This document shows positions 1 to 6,852 of a DNA stretch of 10,747 bases, one piece after another. Under the pieces are notes generated by a model, which searched no databases, was not told where the DNA came from, and saw nothing but the letters and a program-made list of their open reading frames with translations. This DNA is from SYIM01 sp039800205 (GTDB taxonomy: Bacteria; Pseudomonadota; Gammaproteobacteria; Burkholderiales; Burkholderiaceae_E): positions 1-10,747 of the forward strand of contig JBDLRB010000188.1 in the NCBI GenBank assembly GCA_039800205.1. The letters run 5' to 3'. The position numbers and the translations under genes are program-made. Numbering within the stretch: the first letter of the stretch is position 1; the number at the start of each line of letters is the position of its first letter.

Positions 1-1148
1 AGGCCAAGCACTTTTTCGGCGATGTAACAGAGAATCAGTTGAGGGCTGACGGGCGCGAGTCGCGGGATCCAGGCTTCCCTCAGGTAACGTTCGACATGGT
101 ACTGCCGGGCGTAGCCCATGCCGCCGTGCGTAAGGACCGCTTGTTCGCAGGTGCGGTAACAGGCCTCTGCCGCGAGAAACTTTGCGCTGTTGGCTTCCGC
201 CGCGCAGGGCAGGCCCTGATCGTAGAGCCAGGCCGCCTTTTCCACCATCAGATGGGCCGCTTCGAGTTCCATCGAACAACGCGCCAGGGGGTGCTGGATC
301 GCCTGGTTCTGACCGATCGGGCGGTCAAAGACTTCGCGCTCCCTGGCGTAGTGCGTGGCCCGTCTGAGCGCAGCCCGCCCCAGCCCGACGGCTTCGGCCG
401 CAATCAGAATACGCTCAGGATTCAGTCCGTGAAGGATATAGCTGAAGCCCTGGCCCTCTTCACCGATCCGATCTTCGACCGGAATCCGCAGCCCGTCGAT
501 GAACAACTGGTTCGAGTCGACGCATTTGCGCCCGAGCTTGTCGATCTCGTGAACCTCGATCGCTTGTCGGTCGAAGTCAGTGTAAAAGAGGCTCAGGCCC
601 TGCGTTCCCGTGCAGTGCTCGATCGGTGTGGTGCGCGCGAGCAGCAGGATCTTGTTCGCGACCTGGGCGGTACTGATCCAGAGCTTCTGCCCCTGCACGA
701 CATAGTGGGCGCCGTCCCGGACCGCCCGGGTCTTCAAGCCCAGCGTGTTGAGCCCGCTGTCCGGTTCGGTCACCGCGAAGCAGGCGCGGTCCTGACCGGC
801 GATCAGGGGCGGCAACCACCGTTGCTTCTGCTCATGTGACCCGAATACGACGACCGGGTGCAGGCCGAAGATGTTCATGTGGACCGCGGATGCCCCGGAA
901 AAACCCGCTCCAGTCGCAGCGATCGTGTGCATCATCCAGGCCGCCTCACTGATTCCCAGTCCCGCCCCGCCATAGTCCGGCGGCATGGCGATTCCAAGCC
1001 ATCCAGACCGAGCGAGCGCCTGATGAAAGTCGTCGGGGAAGCCGCCGTCGCGGTCCTTGCGCAGCCAGTAGTCGGCGTCGAACGGGGCACAGATCCGCTC
1101 GACCGCGTCGCGGATCTGCAGGTGTTCGTCGGCGGGCTTGAAATCCAT
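1..1148 (-). CDS. Acyl-CoA dehydrogenase, C-terminus cut by window edge
   Basis: FAD-dependent acyl-CoA dehydrogenase, expected to introduce an alpha-beta double bond into an acyl-CoA in the cytoplasm and pass electrons to ETF. I translated the minus strand by hand: 382 residues are visible and the frame is still open at base 1. The N-terminal helical domain contains PPDYGGAGLG (56-65). The FAD/substrate signature CFAVTEPDSGLNT (123-135) is followed by QKLWIST (154-160), and HGGMGYARQYHVERYLREAW (341-360) is the classic C-terminal signature. The usual C-terminal GTxE glutamate is absent; the sequence there reads RLAPVSPQL. Glu245 in NPERIL sits where isovaleryl-CoA and long-chain acyl-CoA dehydrogenases carry their catalytic base, so it is the likely base. 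About 382 residues is normal for the family, so only a few are missing. The ATG at 1148 has no clear Shine-Dalgarno. Substrate is unknown. Confidence 0.93.
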   Translation of the reverse strand, partial: MDFKPADEHLQIRDAVERICAPFDADYWLRKDRDGGFPDDFHQALARSGWLGIAMPPDYGGAGLGISEAAWMMHTIAATGAGFSGASAVHMNIFGLHPVVVFGSHEQKQRWLPPLIAGQDRACFAVTEPDSGLNTLGLKTRAVRDGAHYVVQGQKLWISTAQVANKILLLARTTPIEHCTGTQGLSLFYTDFDRQAIEVHEIDKLGRKCVDSNQLFIDGLRIPVEDRIGEEGQGFSYILHGLNPERILIAAEAVGLGRAALRRATHYAREREVFDRPIGQNQAIQHPLARCSMELEAAHLMVEKAAWLYDQGLPCAAEANSAKFLAAEACYRTCEQAVLTHGGMGYARQYHVERYLREAWIPRLAPVSPQLILCYIAEKVLG

Positions 1149-1290
1149 GGCCTGGTTCGGGCGGTTGGGGACCGGCAAAGCCGTGATAATAGAGGGGCGA
1201 GCCCGCCATGGCGATCTTTTCGGCCGCTCCTGCCCCTCGGGGCTGACAGGTTTTGTAATAAATGCGGAATCTGGGCCCACGGATAATCGA
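1149..1290. promoter_or_regulatory. Divergent intergenic region between acyl-CoA dehydrogenase and adaptor gene
   Basis: This 142-nt gap separates two divergent start codons, so promoters for both the leftward dehydrogenase and the rightward adaptor/SecA unit should lie here. It contains AT-richer patches in an otherwise GC-rich context. GATAAT at 1185-1190 reads TATTAT on the minus strand at 1191-1186, a possible -10 for the dehydrogenase. A CTGACA at 1243-1248 resembles a -35 for the plus strand but has no good -10 at 17 nt. No convincing operator palindrome was seen. The assignment rests on geometry rather than strong motifs. Confidence 0.35.
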
Positions 1291-2205
1291 ATGTTGTTGT
1301 CTAATCAGGTGAGCGCATTGCCAAATTCCGTTTTCGATCGCGTCCCCCTGCGCTGGGCGTGTGTATGGGTCGCTGTCGTGCTGGGGGGGGCCTCGATCGA
1401 CGGGAGGGCTCAGAACCCGGCGCCTGGGGATCGACTCAGCGCCTCAGTGCCAGCGTCGGGCGTAACGCAAGCCATCCAGGACCTGAAGCTCAGCGTCACC
1501 GCAGCGGGTCGCGTTGAGGGTTTGATGGTTCGTGAGGGTGACCGGGTCCGGAAGGGCGATCTTCTGCTGCACATGGACCGAACGCTCGAGGCGCTCGAGG
1601 TCAGACGTCGCGAGGTCATGCTCGATGACAATGCCCGGCTGGAAGATCTGAAGCGGCGGGAGCAGACGCTGGTTGAACAGGTCAAGTCCGCTCGGTTTCT
1701 GTTCGTGAATGGCGGCGTATCTCGCAAGCAGGTCGAGGATGAGGAGCTGTCGCTCGGGGCCGTGATGGCAGAGCGAAAGTCGATCGAATTTGCCAAACGT
1801 CGCGAACGGGTGGAGCTCGAACTGGCCCGCGAGGCCTATGAACGCAGGCACCTGCGCTCGCCGATCGATGGTGTGGTCACGCGCGTGCTCGCGCGGGTGG
1901 GCGAGAGTGTGGCGCCCCACGAGCCGGTCATGGTGGTGGTCAATGTCGGAACCGTCCGTTTCACCGGGACCTTGCCCGTGACGGACAGTCTTCGTCTGCG
2001 CCCGGGCAATACGGTCAGACTGTGGTTGGGGCTTGAGACGGACTCGATCACTCGGGAGGCGCGCGTGGTCTTCGTGTCGCCGGTGGCCGACCCCGCCAGC
2101 GGCCTGGTCGAGGTCATTGCCGAGTTCGACAATCCGGATGGCTCGATTCGCCCGGGTATTGCCGGTCGGATCGTTGGGATTACCCGATCACCCAGCGATC
2201 GCTGA
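1291..2205 (+). CDS. HlyD/RND-type periplasmic adaptor (membrane fusion) protein
   Basis: Predicted periplasmic adaptor of the membrane-fusion family, which bridges an inner-membrane transporter to an outer-membrane channel. From ATG 1291 the protein has 304 residues. A signal peptide or membrane anchor (about 18-40) has hydrophobic core WACVWVAVVLGG and a possible cleavage after GRA (40). The first biotinyl/lipoyl-like half is about 68-96 (GLMVREGDRVRKGDLLLHMD). A charged coiled-coil hairpin follows (about 99-185), then the second lipoyl half (188-218, LRSPIDGVVTRVLARVGESV) and a beta-barrel/proximal region with PVADPASGLVEV (264-275) and RPGIAGRI (287-294). It is shorter than the usual 350-400 residues. 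An in-frame ATG at 1138 is rejected because it overlaps the divergent gene and would put 51 residues before the signal peptide. The SecA-like gene begins 23 nt after the stop, implying cotranscription. No transporter or outer-membrane channel gene lies beside it. Confidence 0.85.
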   Translation: MLLSNQVSALPNSVFDRVPLRWACVWVAVVLGGASIDGRAQNPAPGDRLSASVPASGVTQAIQDLKLSVTAAGRVEGLMVREGDRVRKGDLLLHMDRTLEALEVRRREVMLDDNARLEDLKRREQTLVEQVKSARFLFVNGGVSRKQVEDEELSLGAVMAERKSIEFAKRRERVELELAREAYERRHLRSPIDGVVTRVLARVGESVAPHEPVMVVVNVGTVRFTGTLPVTDSLRLRPGNTVRLWLGLETDSITREARVVFVSPVADPASGLVEVIAEFDNPDGSIRPGIAGRIVGITRSPSDR

Positions 2206-2228
2206 ACGTCCGAACGAACCGGATTGAG

Positions 2229-4250
2229 ATGGATCCCGACCGCGCACTCCAACCCCGGGTGGGCGTTGCGCCCGGCTACGTTCCCCCCGCTCTGCCGCTC
2301 CCACAAAAGCTCCCCGAGGGCGCCGACATCCTTGCGCATTGGGTCCGTGGCCGGTATCGACGGTCGCCCCATCACCGCAGGCATCTGGCGCGCCTGGCTC
2401 AGCGGACGGCCCATGCCTGTGCGCCGCTCGAAGCCCTGGGTCAAACTGAACTGGTTGAGCGGATCGTCCGTGCGCGAGAGTCGATGAGGCGAGAGCCGGT
2501 CGAGGCAAACGGGCAGTTGCCCCAGGTGCTTGCGCTGGTGGGCGAGGTTGCCCGGCGAACCCTGGGGATGCGGCCCTACCCCGTGCAGTTCATGGGTGCC
2601 TTGGGCTTGCACGCGGGCTGGCTTGTCGAGATGGCGACCGGAGAAGGCAAAACCCTCACGATTGCACTGGCAGGTGTCCTCGCGGCCTGGACCGGCCGCC
2701 CGTGTCATCTGGTGACCTCCAACGATTACCTCGCCGGCCGCGACGCCGAGCACATGAAGCCGCTCTACAACGGCTGCGGGGTTTCGGTGGCTTCGATCGA
2801 GTCAGCGGACGAGCCTGAAGAGCGCCTGCAGAGCTATGGGGCGGATGTCGTCTATCTCACCGCGAAGGAGCTGCTGGCCGACCACTTGCGAGACCAGCTC
2901 GCCGAGCAGTCGGGCCAGGATGCCCAGCGGATCGCATTGCGCCGTTGGTTGGGACAGGTGCCAGCCCGTACGACCGCCCCACTGTTGCACCTGAAAGGTC
3001 TGCACACCGTCCTGGTCGACGAAGCGGACAGCGTACTGATCGACGAAGCGGTCACGCCTCTGATCCTGTCTGCGCCCCGCAGTCATCTGGGACTGGCCGA
3101 TGCGGTGCGGCAGGTCTCTGCGATCGCTGACCAACTGGTTGAGGGGCGTGACTACCTCACGCTCGGTCGTCAGAAAAATATTCGCCTGAATGATGCGGCC
3201 CAATCGCTGCTCGCGCAGCGGGCCGCCGAGCTCCCCCCGCTCTGGCGGCCCGCTCCGAGACGGGAAGAGCTGCTGCGGCAGGCGCTCACGGTCCGACATT
3301 TCATCCTCCCCGGACATCAGTATGTGGTCGACGAAGGCAAGGTCGTCCTGCTGGACGAGTTCACCGGGCGCATGACGCCCGGTCGGTCGCTGACGGCCGG
3401 GCTTCATCAGGCGATTGAAGCCTTCGAGGATCTTGAAATCTCGGATCCGAACGAGTCCCTGGCGCAAATGAGTTTCCAGTCCTTTTTCCGGCGTCTGCCC
3501 CGGCTGGCCGGCACGACCGGCACGGGCCGCGAGGCGGCCTCCGAGTTATGGCGGATCTACCGGCTGGGAGTGATGCCGATCCCCACCCATCGACCCCGTC
3601 TGACCCGGGTCGAGCGCCCGCGCCTTTTTCGGAGCGCCTCGCGCAAGTGGCGGGCGGTCCTGGCGCAGATCGCTGCGCGTCATGCGGCCGGGCAACCCGT
3701 TCTGGTGGGGGTCCGTAGCGTTGAATCCAGCGAGACGCTCGCGGGACTTCTTGCGCACGAGGGCCTGGTCTTCGACCTGCTGAATGCGGTCCGGCATGCG
3801 GAAGAGGCCCAGATCATTTCGCGAGCGGGTGAATCCGGCCGTATCACGATCGCGACCAATATGGCGGGTCGAGGGACCGATATTCGGCTCGGAGAAGGCG
3901 TACCGGAACGCGGTGGTCTCCATGTGATCATCGCAGAATGCAACGAGTCCGGCCGGATTGATCGGCAGTTGGCGGGGCGCTGTGGCCGGCAAGGCGATCC
4001 CGGTTCAGTGTCGATCTTTCTCAGTCTGGAGGATGGCCTTGTGAAACGCTTTCTGAGTGCCCCGATCCGTCTGATGCTTGATCTCTGGGCACGGATTCGG
4101 CTGCCGGGCGGTCGCTCGCTGGTTCGGCTCATGGTCCGTGTGGCACAGCGCCGTGCCGAGGCGGATGCCTTTTCGCGCCGCAAGGGCGTCCTGAAAAGCG
4201 ACGACTGGCTGGACAGCGCACTGCCGTTCGAGCGAACCCCCAACCGCTGA
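2229..4250 (+). CDS. SecA-like preprotein translocase ATPase, C-terminally shortened
   Basis: A 673-residue homologue of SecA, the ATPase that drives proteins through SecYEG; housekeeping SecA is about 830-900. The SecA-type approach to the nucleotide-binding site is at about 106-134 (GMRPYPVQ, 113-120). Walker A is MATGEGKT (135-142) and Walker B/DEAD is VLVDEADSVLIDEA (261-274). A preprotein-crosslinking region spans about 283-366, then LLDEFTGRMTPGRSLTAGLH (374-393), AGTTGT (427-432), TIATNMAGRGTDIRLG (540-555) and motif VI RQLAGRCGRQGD (579-590). Motor motifs are therefore intact, with changes such as IDEAVT for the usual IDEART. About 20 extra residues appear near 225-255. Homology ends in the first scaffold helix (about 630-657); the rest of the scaffold, the wing domain and the zinc-binding tail are missing. 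The distinct N-terminus (1-100) is Pro/Arg-rich. ATG 2229 has only a weak upstream GGA. It is probably an accessory SecA working with the preceding adaptor; that role is inference. Confidence 0.9.
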   Translation: MDPDRALQPRVGVAPGYVPPALPLPQKLPEGADILAHWVRGRYRRSPHHRRHLARLAQRTAHACAPLEALGQTELVERIVRARESMRREPVEANGQLPQVLALVGEVARRTLGMRPYPVQFMGALGLHAGWLVEMATGEGKTLTIALAGVLAAWTGRPCHLVTSNDYLAGRDAEHMKPLYNGCGVSVASIESADEPEERLQSYGADVVYLTAKELLADHLRDQLAEQSGQDAQRIALRRWLGQVPARTTAPLLHLKGLHTVLVDEADSVLIDEAVTPLILSAPRSHLGLADAVRQVSAIADQLVEGRDYLTLGRQKNIRLNDAAQSLLAQRAAELPPLWRPAPRREELLRQALTVRHFILPGHQYVVDEGKVVLLDEFTGRMTPGRSLTAGLHQAIEAFEDLEISDPNESLAQMSFQSFFRRLPRLAGTTGTGREAASELWRIYRLGVMPIPTHRPRLTRVERPRLFRSASRKWRAVLAQIAARHAAGQPVLVGVRSVESSETLAGLLAHEGLVFDLLNAVRHAEEAQIISRAGESGRITIATNMAGRGTDIRLGEGVPERGGLHVIIAECNESGRIDRQLAGRCGRQGDPGSVSIFLSLEDGLVKRFLSAPIRLMLDLWARIRLPGGRSLVRLMVRVAQRRAEADAFSRRKGVLKSDDWLDSALPFERTPNR

Positions 4251-4296
4251 TTGCTCGAGCCGCGCGCGGTCCCGAACCGATGACCGTGCTCGCCGT
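4251..4296. other. Convergent gap after the SecA-like gene
   Basis: This 46-nt gap lies between two stop codons on opposite strands. I looked for an intrinsic terminator. The alternating CG run near 4260-4268 can form only a short stem, and there is no T-tract on either strand. A small CAGCG-ttg-CGCTG inverted repeat begins at 4298, just inside the end of the leftward gene, and also lacks a T-tract. Termination is probably Rho-dependent or not recognisable by eye. Confidence 0.4.
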
Positions 4297-5493
4297 TCAG
4301 CGTTGCGCTGGGGGGCCCGGTGGCGTTCGATCGCTGGTCGCCACCAGGATCAGGGTGCCCGAGGGTTTCCGATAGCCGTACGGAAAGGGGGGCGTTTCAG
4401 ACAGATGAAAGAACTCGAGCGCCGAACGCAGGCGTGCCATGGACTCGGAATCACGCCAGAATTCGAAGGGTTCGGTGAAACGGCCATGAATTTCCAGTCG
4501 ACCGAACTGCGTGAGCCAATCGATATCCAGGCCCGTTTCATCCTGCACCAGGGTGGACGCCCGGTGGGCAATGATCCGGGCAAGATTCGAGAAGTTTCGG
4601 GATTGGAGCAAGTGCGATCCTGATTTGATCATGACCGCCTCCCGCGCCCGATCCTCGATCATTCGTCGGCCCCCCGAGTGGCGCCGAATCCCTGCGTTCG
4701 ACAGGTCAATACTGAGGTAATCGATCAGCCGGGGTTGCCCCTGTCCGTCGAGCCCTTCGATCCGGACACCCCGAACCGTTCCGGAGAGCGCCTTCGGATC
4801 GGTCCCGTCATCGTGCATTGGGGGCGGCGCGGGTGGAAACAGACCGCTGTCGTCGGCCAGGATCCGACGGGCCGGATCGTCGCGGACCGATCCGTTCGGG
4901 TCCACCTCGATCGCCCCGATCGCGGTCGGCCGAATGCCAGCCGTGTCCAGGCTCAGGAGCAGCAAGGCAAGGAGCCGGGGGGCCGCGGCGCGCTCCTTGC
5001 CGTCCAGATCCAGCGTCCTGAAAAAGCCGGTCTGCGTGAAGAAACGGTGGATGTCGCACTCGGCCGCCACAGTCTCCTCGTCGGCTGGTGCGAGTTGTTC
5101 GAGCGACGCCTTCTGGAGTGACAGCATCGTGAGGTGCCGCACCGCCGGAAAGAGCGCCAGGGCCGTGACCGCATCGGGTCCGGAAAAGGGGTAGAGGAGC
5201 GTATCGCCGCGCAGCCCCGCCAATTCCCGTCCCGCCCAGTCTTGCATCGGACCGAGGATCCGCCTGCGGTAGTTGCGGTTGTCGGCTGCCAGACCGTCGC
5301 ACAGGGCCGGGTCAGCGATCGAACGCGGCGTTTGCTGAGCTTCGGTGGCGCCTGGCTGCGCGACGGCGGGCACGGCCGGGCCCTGCGCCCGGGCAGGCTC
5401 GGCACGTCCCGTCAGGCATCCGATCACCACGATCACCGATGCGATCGACCGCATGGTGCGGGTGCGTTCAAACCACCCCCGGTGGTCGGTCAT
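4297..5493 (-). CDS. Exported protein of unknown function, possible lipoprotein
   Basis: I cannot assign a function. The protein is 398 residues from ATG 5493, chosen because GGAG at 5505-5502 lies 8 nt upstream; a GTG at 5496 and an internal ATG at 5454 are alternatives. A hydrophobic segment MRSIASVIVVIGC (14-26) ends in VIGC, which fits a lipobox with Cys26. Signal peptidase I cleavage after ARA (34-36) is the alternative. A Pro/Ala/Gln-rich linker (38-57) precedes the globular part. Notable blocks are LLYPFSGPDAVTALALFP (99-116), a Leu-rich helix (173-183), SHLLQSRNFSNLARII (293-308), LVQDETGLDIDWL (315-327) and FPYGYRKPSGTLILVA (370-385). From memory, the YPFSGPD block and the SxLL...LQDxxG pattern recur in a broad family of uncharacterised bacterial exported proteins; that is unchecked. 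It converges with the SecA-like gene, so shared transcription is not indicated. Confidence 0.8.
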   Translation of the reverse strand: MTDHRGWFERTRTMRSIASVIVVIGCLTGRAEPARAQGPAVPAVAQPGATEAQQTPRSIADPALCDGLAADNRNYRRRILGPMQDWAGRELAGLRGDTLLYPFSGPDAVTALALFPAVRHLTMLSLQKASLEQLAPADEETVAAECDIHRFFTQTGFFRTLDLDGKERAAAPRLLALLLLSLDTAGIRPTAIGAIEVDPNGSVRDDPARRILADDSGLFPPAPPPMHDDGTDPKALSGTVRGVRIEGLDGQGQPRLIDYLSIDLSNAGIRRHSGGRRMIEDRAREAVMIKSGSHLLQSRNFSNLARIIAHRASTLVQDETGLDIDWLTQFGRLEIHGRFTEPFEFWRDSESMARLRSALEFFHLSETPPFPYGYRKPSGTLILVATSDRTPPGPPAQR

Positions 5494-5627
5494 CACAGGT
5501 ACTCCGTTGAATCAGGCCCGCAATGCTAACGGTCACCGGAGCCCGTGAAAAGTCGGCGCCGGAAACGCAGCACATCCGCAACAGAGCCGCCGTGGGCAAT
5601 TCGCACGGATTCGCGTATCGTCCGCGG
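5494..5627. promoter_or_regulatory. Divergent intergenic region before the acyltransferase gene
   Basis: This gap of about 130 nt separates the divergent starts of the unknown exported protein and the acyltransferase. Both promoters are expected here. I see no confident -35/-10 pair, operator or riboswitch. The plus-strand frame is open across it from ATG 5523, but the translated stretch has no resemblance to the acyltransferase family, so I treat it as non-coding. Confidence 0.35.
5502..5505 (-). promoter_or_regulatory. Ribosome binding site deciding the start of the 4297-5493 gene
   Basis: On the minus strand GGAG lies 8 nt before ATG 5493 and 5 nt before GTG 5496. This supports a start at one of these codons rather than at ATG 5454, which would give a tidier signal peptide but has no Shine-Dalgarno at the right distance. 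Confidence 0.55.
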
Positions 5628-6242
5628 ATGCCCGATGTCTCGTCCTTCCAGCCCGCTCATCGAACGATCTTCGACACCCCCGTGCTGAGCCCCATGTTGC
5701 GTGGGTTCGCCCGCCTGCTTTTCCGGCTGCTCGGATGGCGCGTGGACCGTCCGTTTCCCCATGACCTCAGGCAGGCCGTGGTCATCGGAGCCCCCCATAC
5801 CAGCAACTGGGACCTGCCCTACGCCTTGCTGGCCGCCTTCGCGCTGGGGCGGAGCGTGCACTGGTTGGGAAAGATCCAGATTTTTCGGTTTCCGTTTGGG
5901 GGCGTGATGCGCTGGTTGGGTGGAATCCCAGTGGATCGAAGTCGCTCGAACAACCTCGTCGAGGCCGCGGTTCGGTGCTTCGAGGATCGCTCCCGCCCGC
6001 TCTTGCTGATCGTCCCGCCCGAGGGGACGCGTCGCTCGGTTGAGCGCTGGAAGACGGGCTTTTACTACATCGCCCTGGGGGCGCAGGTTCCCGTTGTGAT
6101 GGCCTATCTGGACCATGGCCAGCGCGTGCTGGGCGCGGGCCGCCTGTTTGCTCCCACGGGTGATATCGATTCGGACATGGTGGCGATTCGAAGCTACTAC
6201 GAGCCGTTCAGGGGTTGGGCACATCGCCGCGAACGCCCTTGA
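5628..6242 (+). CDS. Lysophospholipid acyltransferase family protein (PlsC-like)
   Basis: Member of the glycerolipid acyltransferase family that moves an acyl chain from acyl-CoA or acyl-ACP to a lysophospholipid or similar acceptor at the inner face of the cytoplasmic membrane. From ATG 5628 it has 204 residues. The catalytic HX4D motif is HTSNWD (57-62). The glycine/arginine block FGGVMRWLGGIPVDRS (90-105) follows, then PPEGTRR (130-136), the acceptor-binding motif, and WKTGFYYIALGAQVPVV (141-157). A weakly hydrophobic amphipathic stretch near 22-37 could contact the membrane. At about 200 residues it matches short stand-alone members rather than PlsC proper (about 245), so the exact acceptor is uncertain. 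ATG 5628 fits the family N-terminus but lacks a clear Shine-Dalgarno; ATG 5694 is possible. It ends 7 nt before the stop of the convergent chorismate lyase-like gene. Confidence 0.88.
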   Translation: MPDVSSFQPAHRTIFDTPVLSPMLRGFARLLFRLLGWRVDRPFPHDLRQAVVIGAPHTSNWDLPYALLAAFALGRSVHWLGKIQIFRFPFGGVMRWLGGIPVDRSRSNNLVEAAVRCFEDRSRPLLLIVPPEGTRRSVERWKTGFYYIALGAQVPVVMAYLDHGQRVLGAGRLFAPTGDIDSDMVAIRSYYEPFRGWAHRRERP

Positions 6243-6249
6243 CCCGGTA

Positions 6250-6852
6250 TCAGGGCGGAAAGCGTTCCAGGGATAGAAGAAAAGCTTCGGTGACCAGCAG
6301 CGGGGCTCCGTCTTGACTGAACCGGCATGCGCGCGCGGGATAGGGGGTGTTGGACGGCTCGAAGCCCTTCGCCAACTGCGCCAAGGGGTGGGCGTCGGCC
6401 AAGTGTGCGAACGTCAACGAACCTCGGCTGACCGGCGCGTCCGGGGCGAAAAGCGACAGGCCCAGCGATCGGCCCCCCCGATCGAGCACAGCGGCCCAGG
6501 TCGGACACGCCGGGCGGCAGACGCTCCGAGCGACCACGACCACAGTGTCATTGAGGCTGAGTGCGACGTGTCGCGCCAGGATGACTGCGTTGGACGCGAC
6601 GCCCAGGGCCGCCGCCTCATGGGGGTCGGCCCGGTCAACGCCCAGTTTGAGCGGTCTGACCGCAAACCGCGCGCCTGTAGCCATCAAGCGGTCGGTCAAG
6701 GAGCCCGGTTCGAGCAGGAAGGCCCGCAGCGCGGCGGGCACCCGGGGCGCATGCGCGCTCCACGGGCTGATCAAGGGAGCGCCGCCCGATGAGTCGGGTT
6801 CGGGGGCGGCGGCTGGACCGTCCAGGGGGGCGGACGCAGGCGCAAAGCTCAT
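6250..6852 (-). CDS. ubiC: UbiC-like chorismate--pyruvate lyase
   Basis: Predicted to split chorismate into 4-hydroxybenzoate and pyruvate, the first committed step of ubiquinone synthesis, in the cytoplasm. The protein has 200 residues from ATG 6852. Compared from memory with E. coli UbiC, the key residues align: Arg94 (ILARHVAL) with Arg76, Arg109 (VVVARSVCRP) with Arg91 at the identical 15-residue spacing, and Glu189 (LLVTEAFL) with Glu155. The family core starts at FLLEPGSLTDRL (45-56). The first 35 residues are a Pro/Ala-rich extension not usual for UbiC (about 165 residues). Its ATG overlaps the stop of the dioxygenase gene as ATGA, so translation is probably coupled. This location is unusual, since ubiC is more often beside ubiA. 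It could serve ubiquinone synthesis or act on another enolpyruvyl compound in a pathway shared with its operon partners. Confidence 0.8.
   Translation of the reverse strand: MSFAPASAPLDGPAAAPEPDSSGGAPLISPWSAHAPRVPAALRAFLLEPGSLTDRLMATGARFAVRPLKLGVDRADPHEAAALGVASNAVILARHVALSLNDTVVVVARSVCRPACPTWAAVLDRGGRSLGLSLFAPDAPVSRGSLTFAHLADAHPLAQLAKGFEPSNTPYPARACRFSQDGAPLLVTEAFLLSLERFPP

Noticed and set aside
39..839. Long plus-strand open frame (266 codons) across the acyl-CoA dehydrogenase
   Set aside because: The minus-strand translation gives a full, motif-bearing acyl-CoA dehydrogenase; the plus frame has no recognisable motif and is a shadow of GC-rich coding sequence.
1138..1290. Earlier start (ATG 1138) for the adaptor gene
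   Set aside because: It would overlap the start of the divergent dehydrogenase and place 51 unrelated residues ahead of a normal signal peptide that begins properly from ATG 1291.
1584..1602. Tandem repeat of CGCTCGAGG
   Set aside because: It is a two-copy repeat that encodes a Leu-Glu-Ala-Leu-Glu stretch of the coiled coil and fits ordinary coding sequence.
4298..4310. Short inverted repeat as an intrinsic terminator
   Set aside because: The stem has only five pairs, there is no T-tract on either strand, and it lies inside the 3' end of a coding region.
5523..5627. Earlier start (ATG 5523) for the acyltransferase
   Set aside because: The extra 35 residues have no family resemblance and lie in the divergent promoter gap; ATG 5628 gives the expected length.
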